NCBI RefSeq assembly: GCF_048564905.1
Contig: NC_132999.1
Coordinates: 57,289,701-57,353,700 of the forward strand
Direction of reading: 5' to 3'
From: Vicugna pacos
Lineage: Eukaryota; Chordata; Mammalia; Artiodactyla; Camelidae
Length of the DNA: 64,000 nucleotides
Of the stretch, positions 42,546 to 54,484 are shown piece by piece. Position numbers and translations under genes: made by a program. The notes beneath the pieces are model-generated. The model was not told where the DNA came from. It ran no database searches and worked only from the letters and a program-made list of their open reading frames with translations. Positions within the stretch are counted from its first letter, which is position 1. Each line of letters opens with the position of its first letter.

Positions 42546-44034
42546 GCTTCTGTATCCTGGGTCTTGTGTAAGTGGTGTTTGTGACACACCCTTAGGGAGT
42601 CCTTGATCCCGGTTTGGAGGGTGAGAGAGAAACCTGGGGACGGGGATTCAGCTTCCCCTGACTGACAGGGGCCAGCAGGAGGAGCACAGCCATGTCTTCT
42701 GCACCTTCTACAGTCCTGGTTGCCCATTTATTCCACACACGCTGCTGTCTTGGGCTAATATTTAGTGACATTGATGAAAGTTTTTTTCTCCCTTTTGCTC
42801 TTTCGAGATCATGGCCCTTCTTACTTTGGGGGAAACTTGATTCAGCAGAAATGTAGGGATAACACTTTTGAATTTCAAGAACCAAGACTTTGGACGGCGG
42901 GAACATGAGCTTTGAGTTTCAAAAGTGGAAGCCCTGAGGACCTCTGGGCATAATGTCTATGATATTAACAAACGGTGTGGAGCCTGAGCTCTGAGAGCCA
43001 TTTCCCCCAGCCCAGATCCGGTCAAGTTTCCCCGAGCTGGGGGGCTGGCAGGAGGGCAGAGGGGAGAGGAAGAGTTATGATGACATGGGTCTCCAGAGAG
43101 GCGAGTGGCAGCCAAAGCAGCGGCCCCGTGCTGGCTTCGTGAGGGTGTGTGGATTGGCGGCGAGCCCGGGAGGCTGTCTGCCGCTCACCCAGCATGGCAC
43201 GGGAGGGGCAGGGATGGTCATGTGGAGTCATTCCCATAGGGGCCGAGACATCCTTGCCAGGGTTTGGCAGGACCTGCCCATGTCTCCCGTGTGCCTGAGA
43301 GGGCAGAAGAATTTGAGAGAAGAGTGAGAAGCTGGGCATAAAGAGGGCTTCCAGGAGGCCTAGGAGGGCACACCTGCCATCTCTAAGGCAGAAATTAGAC
43401 CATCCCAGCAGGTGCAGAGGAGAGCAAGCCCCCTGCCCAGGTCTGGCTCTTTTCTTCCCAAATAAGAAACAGACACACAACACAGAACAAGAGGTAGGGA
43501 GACTCTGATTAATTATGATTAAGTTTCTTCCACCTCAAAATGAGGTAGAAATTAAGTCTCATTTGGAAAACTGAAGTTGTGTTTCTTGCCCACGTCATGG
43601 TATGGACCTTCTGTTCCCCTGCTCTCCCTCTAAGAGCCATGTGTGTTCAGCTCTGCTCTCTTGTGCATTTCTATAGAAAAAGGAGGTTAACATGGTTCTT
43701 CAAGAGAAACAGAGGAGGCAGAGCGTGGAGCAGAGGAACAATCCTCCTCCTCTTTCTGCATCTTCTTTCAGGCAGTCCACCAGTCTCTGTCTTCTACCAT
43801 TTAAGCCATCCCTGCACCCTCACCTCTAGCAGAAAAGCCTCCCAGTATTGATGTAGCGGAGGTGATGGTTCTCTGTACCTACATCATAAGGACACTCCAT
43901 CAGCCTCCAGACGATGTACCTGCTCTGACCACACCTGTCAAGTACATAATTGTGCCTACTTGGGTGCAGGTTCAATATGACACCACGTTGTCAGGAGAGG
44001 TGTTTGTCTGTGACTCTTACGGCTCTTTAGACCA
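42546..44034. other. 1.5 kb without recognisable gene or repeat
   Basis: One of the three largest repeat-free stretches. The longest frame is 153 codons on the minus strand (43022-43483) and is unremarkable. Low repeat density could reflect old, unrecognised repeats or constraint. Confidence 0.4.
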
Positions 44035-44235
44035 GAGTTTCGCAACCTTAGCGCTATTCACATTTGGGCAGGATAGTTCGTTGCTGTGGGGACTGTGTAT
44101 TATAGGAAGTTGAGCCATTTCCCTGGGACTCTACCTACTAGATGCTGGTAGCAACACCCTCTCAAGTTGTAACAACCAAAAGTGACTCCAGACATTGGGG
44201 GGGTGTCACCCCCAGATAAAAACCGCTGCTTAAAA
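44035..44235 (-). mobile_element. MER20 (hAT-Charlie) DNA transposon
   Basis: Reverse orientation: TTTCGCAACCTTAGCGCTAT, AGATGCTGGTAGCAACACCC, and ACTCCAGACATTGGGGGGG ending near AACCGCTGC. It is near full length. Confidence 0.8.
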
Positions 44236-44289
44236 CATCACACACATGACCCCCAGCGTGTGCTTTTTGCTTTGATATTGATGTCAATG

Positions 44290-44545
44290 AGAGAGACAGA
44301 ATAATATAATCAGAAAAGCAGTGGCCTGGAAGTTAGAAGACCTGGGTTCAAGTCCCAGTTCTCACTTCTTATCTGTGTGGCCATTAGCAAGTCACAGTTT
44401 TCCCATATGTGCATTGGGGATAATGAATGAGGAGAGGATTTTAGCTGGTTTCGTTTGCTGCTGTAACTCCAATATCTAGACTAGTACATGGCATATAGTA
44501 AGTGCTCAAGAAAATTGTGTTGACTAAATGAATCTCTGCCCTGCC
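44290..44545 (+). mobile_element. MIR
   Basis: CCTGGGTTCAAGTCCCAGTT, TGTGTGGCCATTAGCAAGTC and TAGTAAGTGCTCAAGAAAAT cover almost the full element. Confidence 0.85.
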
Positions 44546-44659
44546 TCCCTCCCAGGGCTTCTGCAGGCTTCAAATGGATAAGGCTGTGCAAAGTTCCAGG
44601 ACAGAAAATATGGTACCCTGTCCAAACTCAGAACACAGCTGCCCCTGGCTGACATTTTC

Positions 44660-45285
44660 TAAACTAATTTCATAAATACAAAAGGATTCAGAATAACCCC
44701 AAACTGGAAAGAATCTAAATGCCCTTCCATAGAGAAGTGGTGAAACTGTGGTACATCCATACCATGGAATACTACACAGCAATCAAAAGGGATAGGTGAT
44801 CAATATATGCAATGACTCGGATGGGGCTGGAGGGAGTCATGCTGAGTAAAAAGAGCCAATCTCAAAAGGTTACATACTGTATGATTTTATTTATATAACA
44901 TTTTTGAAATAACCAAATTATAGAGATGAAGAATATTGACAGGGGTTGGCAATGGGGGTAAGGATGAAGGGAGGGGTGTAGCTACAATGGGGTAGCATGA
45001 AGGATGTCTGCAGTAACGATACAGTTCTGGATTTTGATTGATCACGTGTGATCATATTGATTTACACATGTGATAAAATTACACAGACACACATGAATAC
45101 ATGTGAAATATGAAATCCAAATAAACTCTGTGGACTCTACCAATGTCAACTTCCTGGCTATGCTATTGGACAGTGTTTATGCAAGAGGTTACACTGGGGA
45201 AGGCTGAGTGAAGGACACACAAGATCTCTCTATACATTAAAAAAAAATTTCCTGTGAATCTAATTATTTCAAAATGAAGATTTTT
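44660..45285 (+). mobile_element. Old L1 3' end (L1M type)
   Basis: The ORF2 tail is recognisable (TGGTACATCCATACCATGGA, ATACTACACAGCAATCAAAA). A 3' UTR follows, with GTTACACTGGGGAAGGCTGA near its end. Confidence 0.85.
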
Positions 45286-45794
45286 AACCCAAATAACATA
45301 TAAATGAAATTAACAAGTACGCAGGGACGTAAGAAGAAAAGAGTTCTCAAAAAACATGTGCAGCATAGAAGTAGTTAAATTTCCCAAATCACCGGAGGTG
45401 GTAAAAGACTCGGACTACAAACTCAAGCTGGCAGAAAACATAACTATTTTTCCATGACTCAGCCTAATTTATCTTACAAGCCCCTATCCTTCCAGGTGGC
45501 AGCAATGGTCCCCTCCCCACTTTGCTGGGGTTGCATATAAATTCTGAGGGTCTTATACAGAGCCCCCCTCCCCGCCAAGGAGCACATCTGGTGCCGATGC
45601 CGTCCACCTGTGTTCCCAGACTGGCAGCTGGCTGTTGGTCCCTGCAAATTCACGCTGAGCCGTCCCTCACCCCTACTTCCATATGCTGGGCCCAACGGCA
45701 GCCCAGCAGGACAACCGGCCCCTACCTGACACCCTCTGATTCACATGTGGCCCACAGGTACGTTTGATTTGGCCCATATAGTATTTTTAGAAAA
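45286..45794. other. No recognisable gene; DNA-transposon scrap possible
   Basis: CACATGTGGCCCACAGGTAC near 45742 resembles a MER-type terminus. Nothing firmer is seen. Confidence 0.3.
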
Positions 45795-45955
45795 TGAGTT
45801 GCCTTGTATCTATATGAGATGATGAGTTCCTTCTAAACTTATCATGGTCATTGTTCTGTACTGTATGTAAGTCAAGTCACTATGCTGTACACCTTAAACT
45901 TATACATGTTTATGTTACGCCAACTGTATCTCAATGAAACTGGAAGAAAAAAGAA
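45795..45955 (+). mobile_element. L1 3' terminal scrap
   Basis: CTATGCTGTACACCTTAAAC followed by CTCAATGAAACTGGAAG and an A-rich end is a standard L1 3' terminus. Only about 160 bp remain. Confidence 0.65.
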
Positions 45956-46784
45956 AGAGCATATTTTCAGAAATTTTGTTACAAAAATCGTTAGTTGCTG
46001 AGATTTGAGATGGGAATTTGCACAGAAGGGTCTAGCTATCTGGAGTAGAGGTCTCTGGGCACACATCCCAGTGGGGCAGCAATCCGCTGGACCTGGGTCG
46101 TGGCTGCCCCTTTAGACCAGGCATGCCCTTCTGTGGATTCACCACAGTCCTCACCATTCCCTATTACCCATCCAGCCTGGATTCACTCCTTTATAAAACC
46201 TGCCTAGCCTATTTAACACTTGAGTTGGCAAGCCCAACTCTTCCACACTTCTGTCACTTTTCAGTGCCCAGGAATGATCGTTCTGCTCCTTGCTGGTGCA
46301 GAGAAACATGATGGAGCTATCGCAGACCCACCTGCCCAGATATATTGTTCCGCCTAGGCTCCTGCTGCCCTCCCTGGCTCCACACGGGAAAGGGGCACAA
46401 TGGAACACAGCCCAGGGCCCTCGTTCTTGGTTTTCTTTGCTTCCTTTCAGACTTTCCCTCCTCCTCCTGATCTGGGAAGCTTTATTTTGTCTTAAAAGAG
46501 GCAGGAAGCCTTGCTAGTTCAGCATCTGGGTTGTCCCCCACCCCCAAAAGTAGAATCTATTCTACCGTGTGCACATGCCAGTCTTTTCTGTTTCCCCAAC
46601 TTCGTAGGCTTTCAAAATTCAAAAGCCAGGACCGTTTGGTTCTCTTTTTTCGCTGTGTCATCCCTTCCTGCAGACATATGATAAAAGCTGCTTGAATTAT
46701 AGGGGTGGAGAGGGTCTTGAAAAAATCAGAAAACTGGGACTGAAGAACACCATCAGTTACAATGTCACCCTTCATCATCTTGGT
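45956..46784. other. No recognisable gene or repeat
   Basis: Plain DNA with short chance frames only. Confidence 0.4.
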
Positions 46785-46930
46785 ACATGCCAGGTGCTGT
46801 GCTAAATACTTCACATGCATTATCTCATTTCAACCTCAAATTGGAAGAGGAGCGTTTGTCCAAAGTCAACAGCTAGTGGGAAAGCAGAGCTGGGACTTGA
46901 GCCTAGAGCGAATCCTCTTAGCCACTCGGT
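46785..46930 (-). mobile_element. MIR
   Basis: ACATGCCAGGTGCTGTGCTA and TTCACATGCATTATCTCATT. Confidence 0.75.
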
Positions 46931-48004
46931 CCCCACAAAGGTATGGCTTTATTTTACCCTCACCTTTCCTGATACCTGCACTCTCAGGTCCCTGCCGGTC
47001 TGCGCAGGGTCACAAGATTTACCTGGATGAAAGCGAAAGGCCATTGGTCAAACTTTTCCTAAGGCCCGCCTATTCCCTCGGTGATTGGCAGAAAGGTTGT
47101 GACTGATAGGAGGCCGGTTATAGACACAGTGAAGTATATTGACCCTTCTCACGCCACATTAACCGCCGCCCGGGAGTCCAGACAGCCTGAGCAGGTCGAC
47201 TCCCTGGAGAAGAGCAGGGGTAAAAATGGAAGGATGAAACAAGAGGCCGAGTCTGAGAGTTGGCAAATCCAGTTATAGGGAAGAGTAAATGTTGGCTGAG
47301 GTCAATTTGTAAATCAACAGCTTGCAAAGCTGGACAAACCTATTTCTTGGAAAATCCAATTATAATGCAGAGCCTAGAGGGCTCCCTGGGTTTCTGCTCA
47401 GCTCCCTGCAGAGCCCCGCCTGATGTCCCCTTGGCTGTCTCCTGTCAAAGGGCCCTGAGCTATCCAAGAGCTTGCTAGTCACTGGGACTCCAGGGAGCTG
47501 TTTTCTCTAAGCACTTGGGCAGAAAGGCATTCCTACCTTCCTTCCTTCCTCACCTCTGGTGGGCAGGAGCATCTGATGAGCCATTTGTCGTGCCAGCCCT
47601 TTATCCACCCAAGGGCTCTGCTCTGAGGCTTTCTGCAGCCAGTGTGCTGGGAACAGCGAGTCAGTGCAGGCCTGGGAGAAGACAGACTCACCTCATGCCT
47701 TTGGGTTTTTTCAGGGGTTGTATTTTTCTTGTAAAGCACGTGGGCCTGGTTTGGATAGCACCATCGGGCTAACTGGCCCTCTATTTGGCCAGAAGTGGAG
47801 AAAGTGTTTTGTTCTTTTTTTCTTCCAATTCAATGTAATCCGAAGTTTTTTTAAAAAATTGTACAGTAATTGGGATTCTGATCTTTTCCTATTAGAAATC
47901 TTTAACCATTTCTTTCACCTTGTATTGCCTTTTAGCTACTCCCAGGCACCATTCACAGGGTTGGCACTTATGTTTATATTGATGGGAGGTAGTCTAGCTT
48001 GGTA
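46931..48004. other. Repeat-free 1 kb, possible regulatory segment
   Basis: At 47030-47380 there are two reversed CCAAT boxes (CCATTGGTCAAACTTTTCC, GGTGATTGGCAGAAAGG), ACATTAACCGCCGCCCGGGA and AATTTGTAAATCAACAGC. No repeat text is seen. A distal enhancer is possible, but unproven. Confidence 0.3.
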
Positions 48005-48150
48005 CTAGGCACATGGCCTGGCATGTGAGCTGTCTGACTCTGCGGTTACGGACTCCGGCTCCTTGGGTGAGTCATTTCACCTTGTGGAGCCTCAGCTTCC
48101 TCATCTGTAAAATGGGGTTGGTAATTACAGTCCTGACAAGTTGCCCATTT
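48005..48150 (+). mobile_element. MIR
   Basis: CTTGGGTGAGTCATTTCACC, GGAGCCTCAGCTTCCTCATC and TGTAAAATGGGGTTGGTAAT. Confidence 0.85.
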
Positions 48151-48826
48151 CATTGCAGCAAACAATGAAAAGTTGTTCATGAGAAGTTGCCCTGTACAGG
48201 AGAGGCTCCTATTGTTGTTTGAGAGAACCTCCCAACATGAATGAAACCATTCTGGGTCAGGAAGAACAGTGATGGGGGTCACTGCTCTTGAGTCAGGAGT
48301 CACTGGTCTGGTATGATCTGAGGGTCCAAGACCTAGTCCTGGTAGTTGAATTTGACTCTCCAATGTCTTGGTTGGAGAAGCAACTGTGAACTTCACCCAG
48401 AGAGCTTCAAAGGCCAAGAGGAAGGTGCCAGGCTGGGATTTCCTCTCTATGTCATCTGAGATCATGGAACACTTGTGTATGGGGGCAGGGGGTAGAGGCC
48501 AGCAAAGGATGGGGGAATGGGGCCCAGTCTGAGGCCTTGGCTGTCAGGAAGGGGGTGGGAGATGGGAAGGGGAGGGTAGGAGGGTGGAGGGTGAACACCC
48601 ACAGCCTAGAGGCAGAGGAAGCTGTGCCCTTTGTCCTCTCGGCTTCTGGGGACCAGGCTGCTCAGAAGGAGGAAGCAGTGGCCAGAGTTCTGAGCTAGTG
48701 ACCTTGTGGGCTGCCAGGGGAGGTGGGAACAGCCACCCAATCTTGTGGAAATCCCCTACGTATGGGTGGCTGAGGACCTCCCTGGGCTGGAACCCTCTTT
48801 TGTTCCAGACCTTTTACTTCTTTTTA
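48151..48826. other. No recognisable gene or repeat
   Basis: G-rich plus strand at 48480-48600. The 139-codon minus frame (48046-48465) overlaps a MIR and is rejected. Confidence 0.4.
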
Positions 48827-49385
48827 TTTCTTCTTTTTTTTTATTGAGGCATAATTTATATTCAGTGAGGTGCAAAACTCTTGAGTGGACAGCTTGATGA
48901 GTTTTTACCCAAGGACATATCCACGTAGCCATAACCCAGCTCAGAATTGAGAGCATTCCCAGAACCTGAGAAGGCTGCCTCGTATCCTTTTCCAGTCCAA
49001 ACTCCCTCAAGTCACCTTAATTCTGACCTTCATCACTGTAAATAAATTTAGCCTATTTTTGAACTTCAAATAAACAGAATTATCCAGTATGTGTTCTTTT
49101 GTCTCTGACTTCTTTCACTCAATATTGTGTCTGCGAGATCCAGGCAGGGCTTTTGTATGGCTGTCCTTTGTTCTTCTTCACTGCTGTGTAACATTCCATT
49201 GTCTTACTATACTATACGTTTTCATTCTTCTGTTGATAGACTTCAGGGCATTTCTAATTTGGGGCTGTTCTGAAACAGCAGCTACAAATATTTTTGCACC
49301 TGGTTTTGGGGGATACAGAGCTCTCCTTTCTGTCAGGCATACACCCTGGAGTGGTTCCAAGTCTTTTAGACATCCTTTTTAAAAA
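48827..49385 (-). mobile_element. L1ME/L1MC-type 3' end, antisense
   Basis: Read on the minus strand, the ORF2 tail (GGAATGTTACACAGCAGTGA, AGTGAAAGAAGTCAGAGAC) is followed by the 3' UTR and A-rich end near 48830. It is an ancient, 5'-truncated copy. Confidence 0.85.
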
Positions 49386-49694
49386 TGCTTCAAGATAAGG
49401 GAAAAACGCACTAGTGCGTTTCCCTCCCCTCCCCTCCCTGCAACACAGTCGTCCAGGGTTGCAGGTGAGATGCTCCGAGAAGCAGAAAGTAGAGAGAGAG
49501 GGCTCCGCACGGCCGCAGTCCCATTCTAAAGATGTAAAAAGATGTTGGTTACTTGCCAACAGAATTTCCCCTTTCAAAAATGTCCCCTGATCTTTTGCTG
49601 GCAATGTGCATGTGAGAATTTCTGAGCCTTAGAAGAAAGTTCCTCTCCTTCCCCTCCTGATGGTGCCTGTTGAAATCTTGAATGTCCGGTAGAT
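49386..49694. other. No recognisable gene or repeat
   Basis: Short unassigned stretch containing a CCCTCCCCTCCCC run. Confidence 0.35.
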
Positions 49695-49815
49695 CTCAGA
49701 GATCATTAAGTCCTTTCTTCCCATGTTACAGCTACGGAAACTGATGCCCAGAGAAGGGGCTTGCCGAAAGCCTCACAGCTGGTGAGTGGCAGGGCTAGAA
49801 AGACAAAGAGTCCCG
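49695..49815 (-). mobile_element. MIR
   Basis: CATGTTACAGCTACGGAAAC, TGATGCCCAGAGAAGGGGCT and CTCACAGCTGGTGAGTGGCA. Confidence 0.75.
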
Positions 49816-49837
49816 GCCTTCAGGGAGGAAGGGATTA

Positions 49838-49885
49838 TATTCATTCATTCATTCATTCATTCATTCGTTTGTTCATTCATTCATC
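49838..49885. repeat. (ATTC)n microsatellite
   Basis: About ten TTCA/ATTC units with a TTTG interruption. It sits just upstream of the long unassigned repeat whose 5' end is itself ATTC-rich. Confidence 0.9.
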
Positions 49886-49989
49886 TTCCCAGTGCTACTG
49901 GGCTACACTGGAGCTCTTGGTCCCAAAGTTTAGAGTGTTTCAGTAGTCGTCCTTCCATGGTTATTGGATGGCAGATTCTAGACTTACTC

Positions 49990-50790
49990 TAGTCATCATT
50001 CAATAAGCTTTGTTGATCACCTGCTGTGTGCCAGGTACTGTTTCAGTCTCTGGGCACACAGCAGGAGATAAGACAGACTAGCATTTCTGCCCTCACGTAA
50101 CTTGCATTCTCTCAGGGGAGAAGACCAAGAAACACATAAATAAGTAAATTGAGGTAAGTTGGGTGAAGATAAGGAGTAAAACAAAGCAGGAAGGGAGGAT
50201 GGTAAGTGCTGAAGGCTTGAGGAATGGGGAGAGTTGGATTTTTGAACTTAATGATCAGAGAACGTGACATTCAGAAATTCTGAGGGAGGTGAGGGAGTGC
50301 AGGGAAGTGGAGTGGAGGCTGTAGGATGGGGAGGGTGTTCTGGGCAGGAGGCACAGCAAGTGCAAAGGCCCTGAGGCAGGAGTCTGCTGGGGTATTTGGG
50401 GAACATTGCGAAGGACCATTTGGCTGGAGTGAGTTAAGCAAGTGGGAGGGTGCTGGGGGATAGGGTCAGAGAGGTGAGGGGCAGGGGGTTCTGTAGAATT
50501 GTGTGGGTTACTGGAAGGACTTGGGGTTTTACTCACAGATGTGGGGCCTTCAGAGAGCATCCTTCAGAGGAGTGACAGGACCCGACAGTGTTTCTAAGAG
50601 GAGCTGGCTGCTGCATGGAGAATAGATGGGGACAAGGACAGAAGCAGCAGGAGCATTTAAGAAGCTGTGACAATAATTCAGTGACAAATGATGGGGCTTG
50701 GCCAGGTGGGGACAGTGGAGGGAGATGTCTCCTTGTGATGCTTTGAGGCAGCACCAACAGGACTTCCTGGCATATTGACGTTGGTCCTAA
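49990..50790 (+). repeat. Ancient interspersed repeat, family unassigned, copy 3 (longest)
   Basis: This is an 800-bp copy. It opens GATCACCTGCTGTGTGCCAG, then has ACAGCAAGTGCAAAGGCCCT, AGGAGTGACAGGACCCGACA and AAGCTGTGACAATAATTCAG. It shows that the short copies at 1666 and 23302 are 5' portions, and that 29290-29420 is probably a 3' portion of the same family. Confidence 0.6.
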
Positions 50791-51085
50791 TAGGAGATCT
50801 TTGCACCTTAAACGCAAAGCAGGTGAGCTTTGCAAAGGAGGCCATTGAGTTTCAGGAACAAGGTCTTCCTCATTCTTCTAGATCTTCTAGGCTGACATCC
50901 TCCCAGGTACAAGGAGGAAAAGAGAGTAATTCTCTGGGTCAACAATGGCAAAATTAATCTTTTGGGCTCTGACTGGGTCATGTGCTCATTGCTGCACCAA
51001 TCACTGGCAGGTAGGGGCATGGAACTGCACCCTGATTGGCTTAGCCTAGCTCCCCTAGCACCCAAACCAAAGGGTCATGGCACCT
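50790..51085 (-). mobile_element. Probable old LTR fragment, reverse
   Basis: On the minus strand, GGCTAAGCCAATCAGGGTGC and GAGCACATGACCCAGTCAGA resemble the same class of ERVL-like LTR core as at 11.17 kb. It is short and its edges are unclear. Confidence 0.35.
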
Positions 51086-51279
51086 GGGACATGGGGACGG
51101 GTGGGTTGAACTTGCTGCTATGACCAAACACAAATGATGATGGTAACAGTGATAATAACAGTAACCACAATCGCTTACACAGCGCTTGCTCTTATTTCAG
51201 CAGCAAGAAGGAGGGAGGACGTCTGGACACCAGGCTGGAGACACCTGTTAAGGTGTCTTGGGAAACTCTTACACTGAGT

Positions 51280-51420
51280 GGGAGATTGGATTTAAAAATC
51301 TTGGCTGTGTGCTAGGATCACCTTTTACAGAGTAACTATGGGCCCCACCTCAGACCAATTGAATAAGAATCTCTGGGGTGGGACCATAACACTAGGGTTG
51401 AGAAACCTCTCTAGGTGTTT
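51280..51420 (+). mobile_element. MER5A-type hAT fragment
   Basis: GGGCCCCACCTCAGACCAAT, TGAATAAGAATCTCTGGGG and GGTTGAGAAACC match the MER5A-like hAT core and right terminus. Confidence 0.65.
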
Positions 51421-52859
51421 CTACTGCACCTGGGAATGGCCTGGCCAGCTCGGTGTGTCCAGGGTGGGACACCTGCAGCTCCAACAGCCCCCCAGGTGTT
51501 TCCTCTGCTCATTATAGCTTTTGGACCCCAGAACGAGGCCTTTCTTTTCCTCACAGCTTAGCTCCCTGGGGTCAACAGATAAGGCTGCTCCAGGCCAGAG
51601 GTGACCAGCCTGGGTGCACCTGCTGGCCACCTGAGGGCCGAGAGAATGAACATCTCCTGCACTCTTTCGCCATTCTTCAGTGGGAACTTGACCTAAGGTC
51701 TTTTTCATGAGTCTATGACTCTTTAAAGTTACCCTATCCCCTGTAGTAGGACCCCTGGGTCATTACTTGATAGTCTCATTTTCTTGCAAAATTAATGGTA
51801 TCTTCCCTGGAAGGTTTTAAATTAGACCTTTGCCCTTATGTTGATCTGAGCATTATTTCTCCTCTCCCAGGTGTGGCATCTACAGCCTGGAGCTTCTTTA
51901 ACAGAATGGCTATCTAGGGGAGAAAGAGTCATTCTGTCCTCATTCACCCAATAGTGACAATTGTACACTGAATGCTCCTGATTGTAATATTCAAGAAAGC
52001 TTTGTGGGAGCTGCTTATGTTCCAAAGCCTCCTTGATAGATGTGTGACTGGGAATCAAAATTTACTTTCTTACGGCAGCAATATTATTAAAACTAAGGTG
52101 GTTTTCCAAGGTAGTCCACAAAGATCTATTCAAGTCCTATGAATAATTAGAAAGTGCTGGAATGGAACATTAGGAATAATTTTTCACTTATATAACATCT
52201 AACATTTCAGACAGGAAAAAATCAATACTGATTCCAGAGTTAATAGAATTTGTGTCATTAGAAAAATATTTACACTTCTCCCTTAATCTGTATGTTTTGG
52301 GCATAGGGTACATTTATCTTTTTCATTTTTCCCATTTCTGACTTCCGAGTCCATTTTATTTCCTGAACCAGAATAATGTTAGTACAGCAAATGAGTGGTG
52401 TGTGACAAACACACCTATCAGGTGGCAGGGAGTGGTGGCAGTCCTGATAATGACCGTCCCTCATGGCTGACATGCATGATGGAGCCCACAATCCACAGGC
52501 CAGCTGTTCACCCTCAGCTGAGCCAGAGGCGGAGATCACACAGGTCACTTCTACCTGCTCCCGGCTGTGCTAAGTAATGTGCATCCCACGTGCTGTGTGG
52601 CGTAAACATTAATTACAGGTGCCCCTGCTTCTCAGGAAGAGCCACAAGGATGTCAGGGATGGGCCTGTGAAGGGTGGAGACCTCTGGGACAATGGCTTGG
52701 GGAGGGGCCTGGGGCTGCCCCTCACCCAACTCCACAGTCTTTCTGGGGATGCCGTCCAGCTGAGCCACCAAGTTCAGGGACTGTTTGGCTGAGTGTCCTA
52801 GTGATAACATCACCGTCTTTTCTAGAAGTCCCCTTGTCGGGGCTGGAAGGGCTACACAG
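51421..52859. other. 1.4 kb without recognisable gene or repeat
   Basis: Largely AT-moderate DNA from 51700 to 52400, then GC-richer. No frame above 95 codons and no repeat recognised. Confidence 0.4.
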
Positions 52860-53000
52860 TGCAGACGCTTTCATCTCGGGAGGAGATGCTGAAACCAGCG
52901 AAAGGCGTGGCTTCTCTGCCCACGATCACACGGCCAGTCAGAGGCTGGACTTGAATTCACATACCCTGACCACAGGTGCAGGGCCCTTTCCACTCTGCTC
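52860..53000 (-). mobile_element. MIR remnant
   Basis: GATCACACGGCCAGTCAGAG and GGACTTGAATTCACATACCC. Confidence 0.6.
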
Positions 53001-53189
53001 TGACACCTCTCTCCTCTTCCCTACACGTTTCTCAAATTCTGGTTAAAGACAAGAGCTGTCCTGTCATCCCAAGCATACAAATGAGGCACAATGGAGAGCC
53101 CCAGGAGGCCAGGGCCCCCCTCTTTTTCATTTTTTTCTGGGCCTTGGGGGCCCTGTGCGAGCTCCCACTGCTCTTCAGGGGATTTATTT

Positions 53190-53310
53190 GCTGACATGTA
53201 ATGTAAGCTCCTTGAGCGGCGGAACTGTGTCCCATTTGTTTCCTTGTTGCCCATGGCAAGCTGGGGGTCCCAACCAGAGAAAGCACTTGATAAGTGTTTG
53301 ATGAATGAAT
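53190..53310 (+). mobile_element. L2 3' end
   Basis: GTAAGCTCCTTGAGCGGCGG, ACTTGATAAGTGTTTGATGA and ATGAATATGTG. Confidence 0.75.
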
Positions 53311-53464
53311 ATGTGAGCTTCACAGCATGGTTTACTCTCATCCAGATAGACTCCCAAACTCTCTACCTCCACCTGCCCCCTCTCAGCTGGATCCACGTCC
53401 CCTTCTGGGATCTAGAGCGTGGGTGTGTGGTGAGCTCAGCTGAGACTGATAGATGCTGGGGTTT

Positions 53465-53640
53465 TAAAGCTTTGCCACTCATGATGCTCCTTTACTTGGG
53501 TCTCATCCAGTCCCCCAACAACCCAGGGAGTGAAAAATACAACTGTTCCCGTGCCCCTTTCCAGAAGAGGCGACTGAGATTGGGTTATCATCGAGGCCAA
53601 GGTCATGCAGGTGGTGAGTGGTGGGACCAGCCTTAAAGGC
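53465..53640 (-). mobile_element. MIR remnant
   Basis: CCAGAAGAGGCGACTGAGAT, CCAAGGTCATGCAGGTGGTG and AGTGGTGGGACCAGCC. Confidence 0.6.
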
Positions 53641-53869
53641 AGGTCCCTGGGTGCTGGATCCCAGCCTCTCTTGGCTGTAAGTGAGTATCCGCAGACTGTT
53701 TAGAAGTACGTCCTAGTCAGGGATGAGTTGTGGATCGTATGTCCCTAGGTGCACTTGTAGGGTTCCTCGGAGCCCTCTGGGGTTCCGTGAAGCACAGTTT
53801 GACCACCACTGCTTCAGGCATTTCTTCTTTAAGCAGTGGTTGCAGAGCCATTCTCTCTGCCAGGATTAA

Positions 53870-54030
53870 GAAGAGTGAGATCCAGATCATAGCTCCAGTC
53901 CTGGCTCTGATCTCTGTAAACTGTGTGATCTTGGGCAAGCCATGTCTCCTCTCTGGGCCTTGCCACCCTCACCTGTGATGTGAGCTCGTCAGAACAGATG
54001 GCCCCACTAGCCGGTCCCACGCCCCTGAGC
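53870..54030 (+). mobile_element. MIR
   Basis: AGCTCCAGTCCTGGCTCTGA, CTGTGTGATCTTGGGCAAGC and CTCTCTGGGCCTTGCCACCC. Confidence 0.8.
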
Positions 54031-54484
54031 TGGCCGGTCAAGAAACAGAGCACTGGTCCCAGGCTCTCCATGGCTTTGGCTGGTGAGGAGTCGCCCTGTC
54101 TCGGGCGATTCTGGAAGATTCCTAAGGGCGTCCATTCTGCAGCGGCCCCCTGACAAGGCCACTTCTCCAGCCCAGAGGTTTCAGAAGCTCAAGGTACAGC
54201 TGGAAAGGAGCCAGGCACATGGCTGTGCTGAAGATGGGTCCTGGGGGACGGAGTGTGGGCAGGGCTGCCCCAGGGCCTAGTCCCTGGCCCTGTTCCTGCT
54301 GGACAGCCCACACCCCATCTCCTCCCGTCGCAGACTTTCCTGAGGAGCCCAGGGGGTAGCATCTTGTTATTGCCTTGCCCCAGCCCCTTGGCCTCAACCT
54401 GGAGATGACCCCCACCCCCAGGGGCGGCAATTCTCCAAAGGGTTACAAGAGCTCCCTTGGACAACAGGGAGAAGGGTTACAAGA
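54031..54484. other. No firm gene; weak exon-like segment
   Basis: A plus-strand segment of 52 bases (54142-54193) is bounded by TTCTGCAG and GTACAG, but its polypyrimidine tract is weak and no product is recognised. Overlapping minus frames (102 and 91 codons) argue for chance. Confidence 0.2.

Noticed and set aside
54142-54193. Small exon-like segment between TTCTGCAG and GTACAG
   Set aside because: Weak polypyrimidine tract, no recognised coding sequence and frames open on both strands. Evidence is insufficient.
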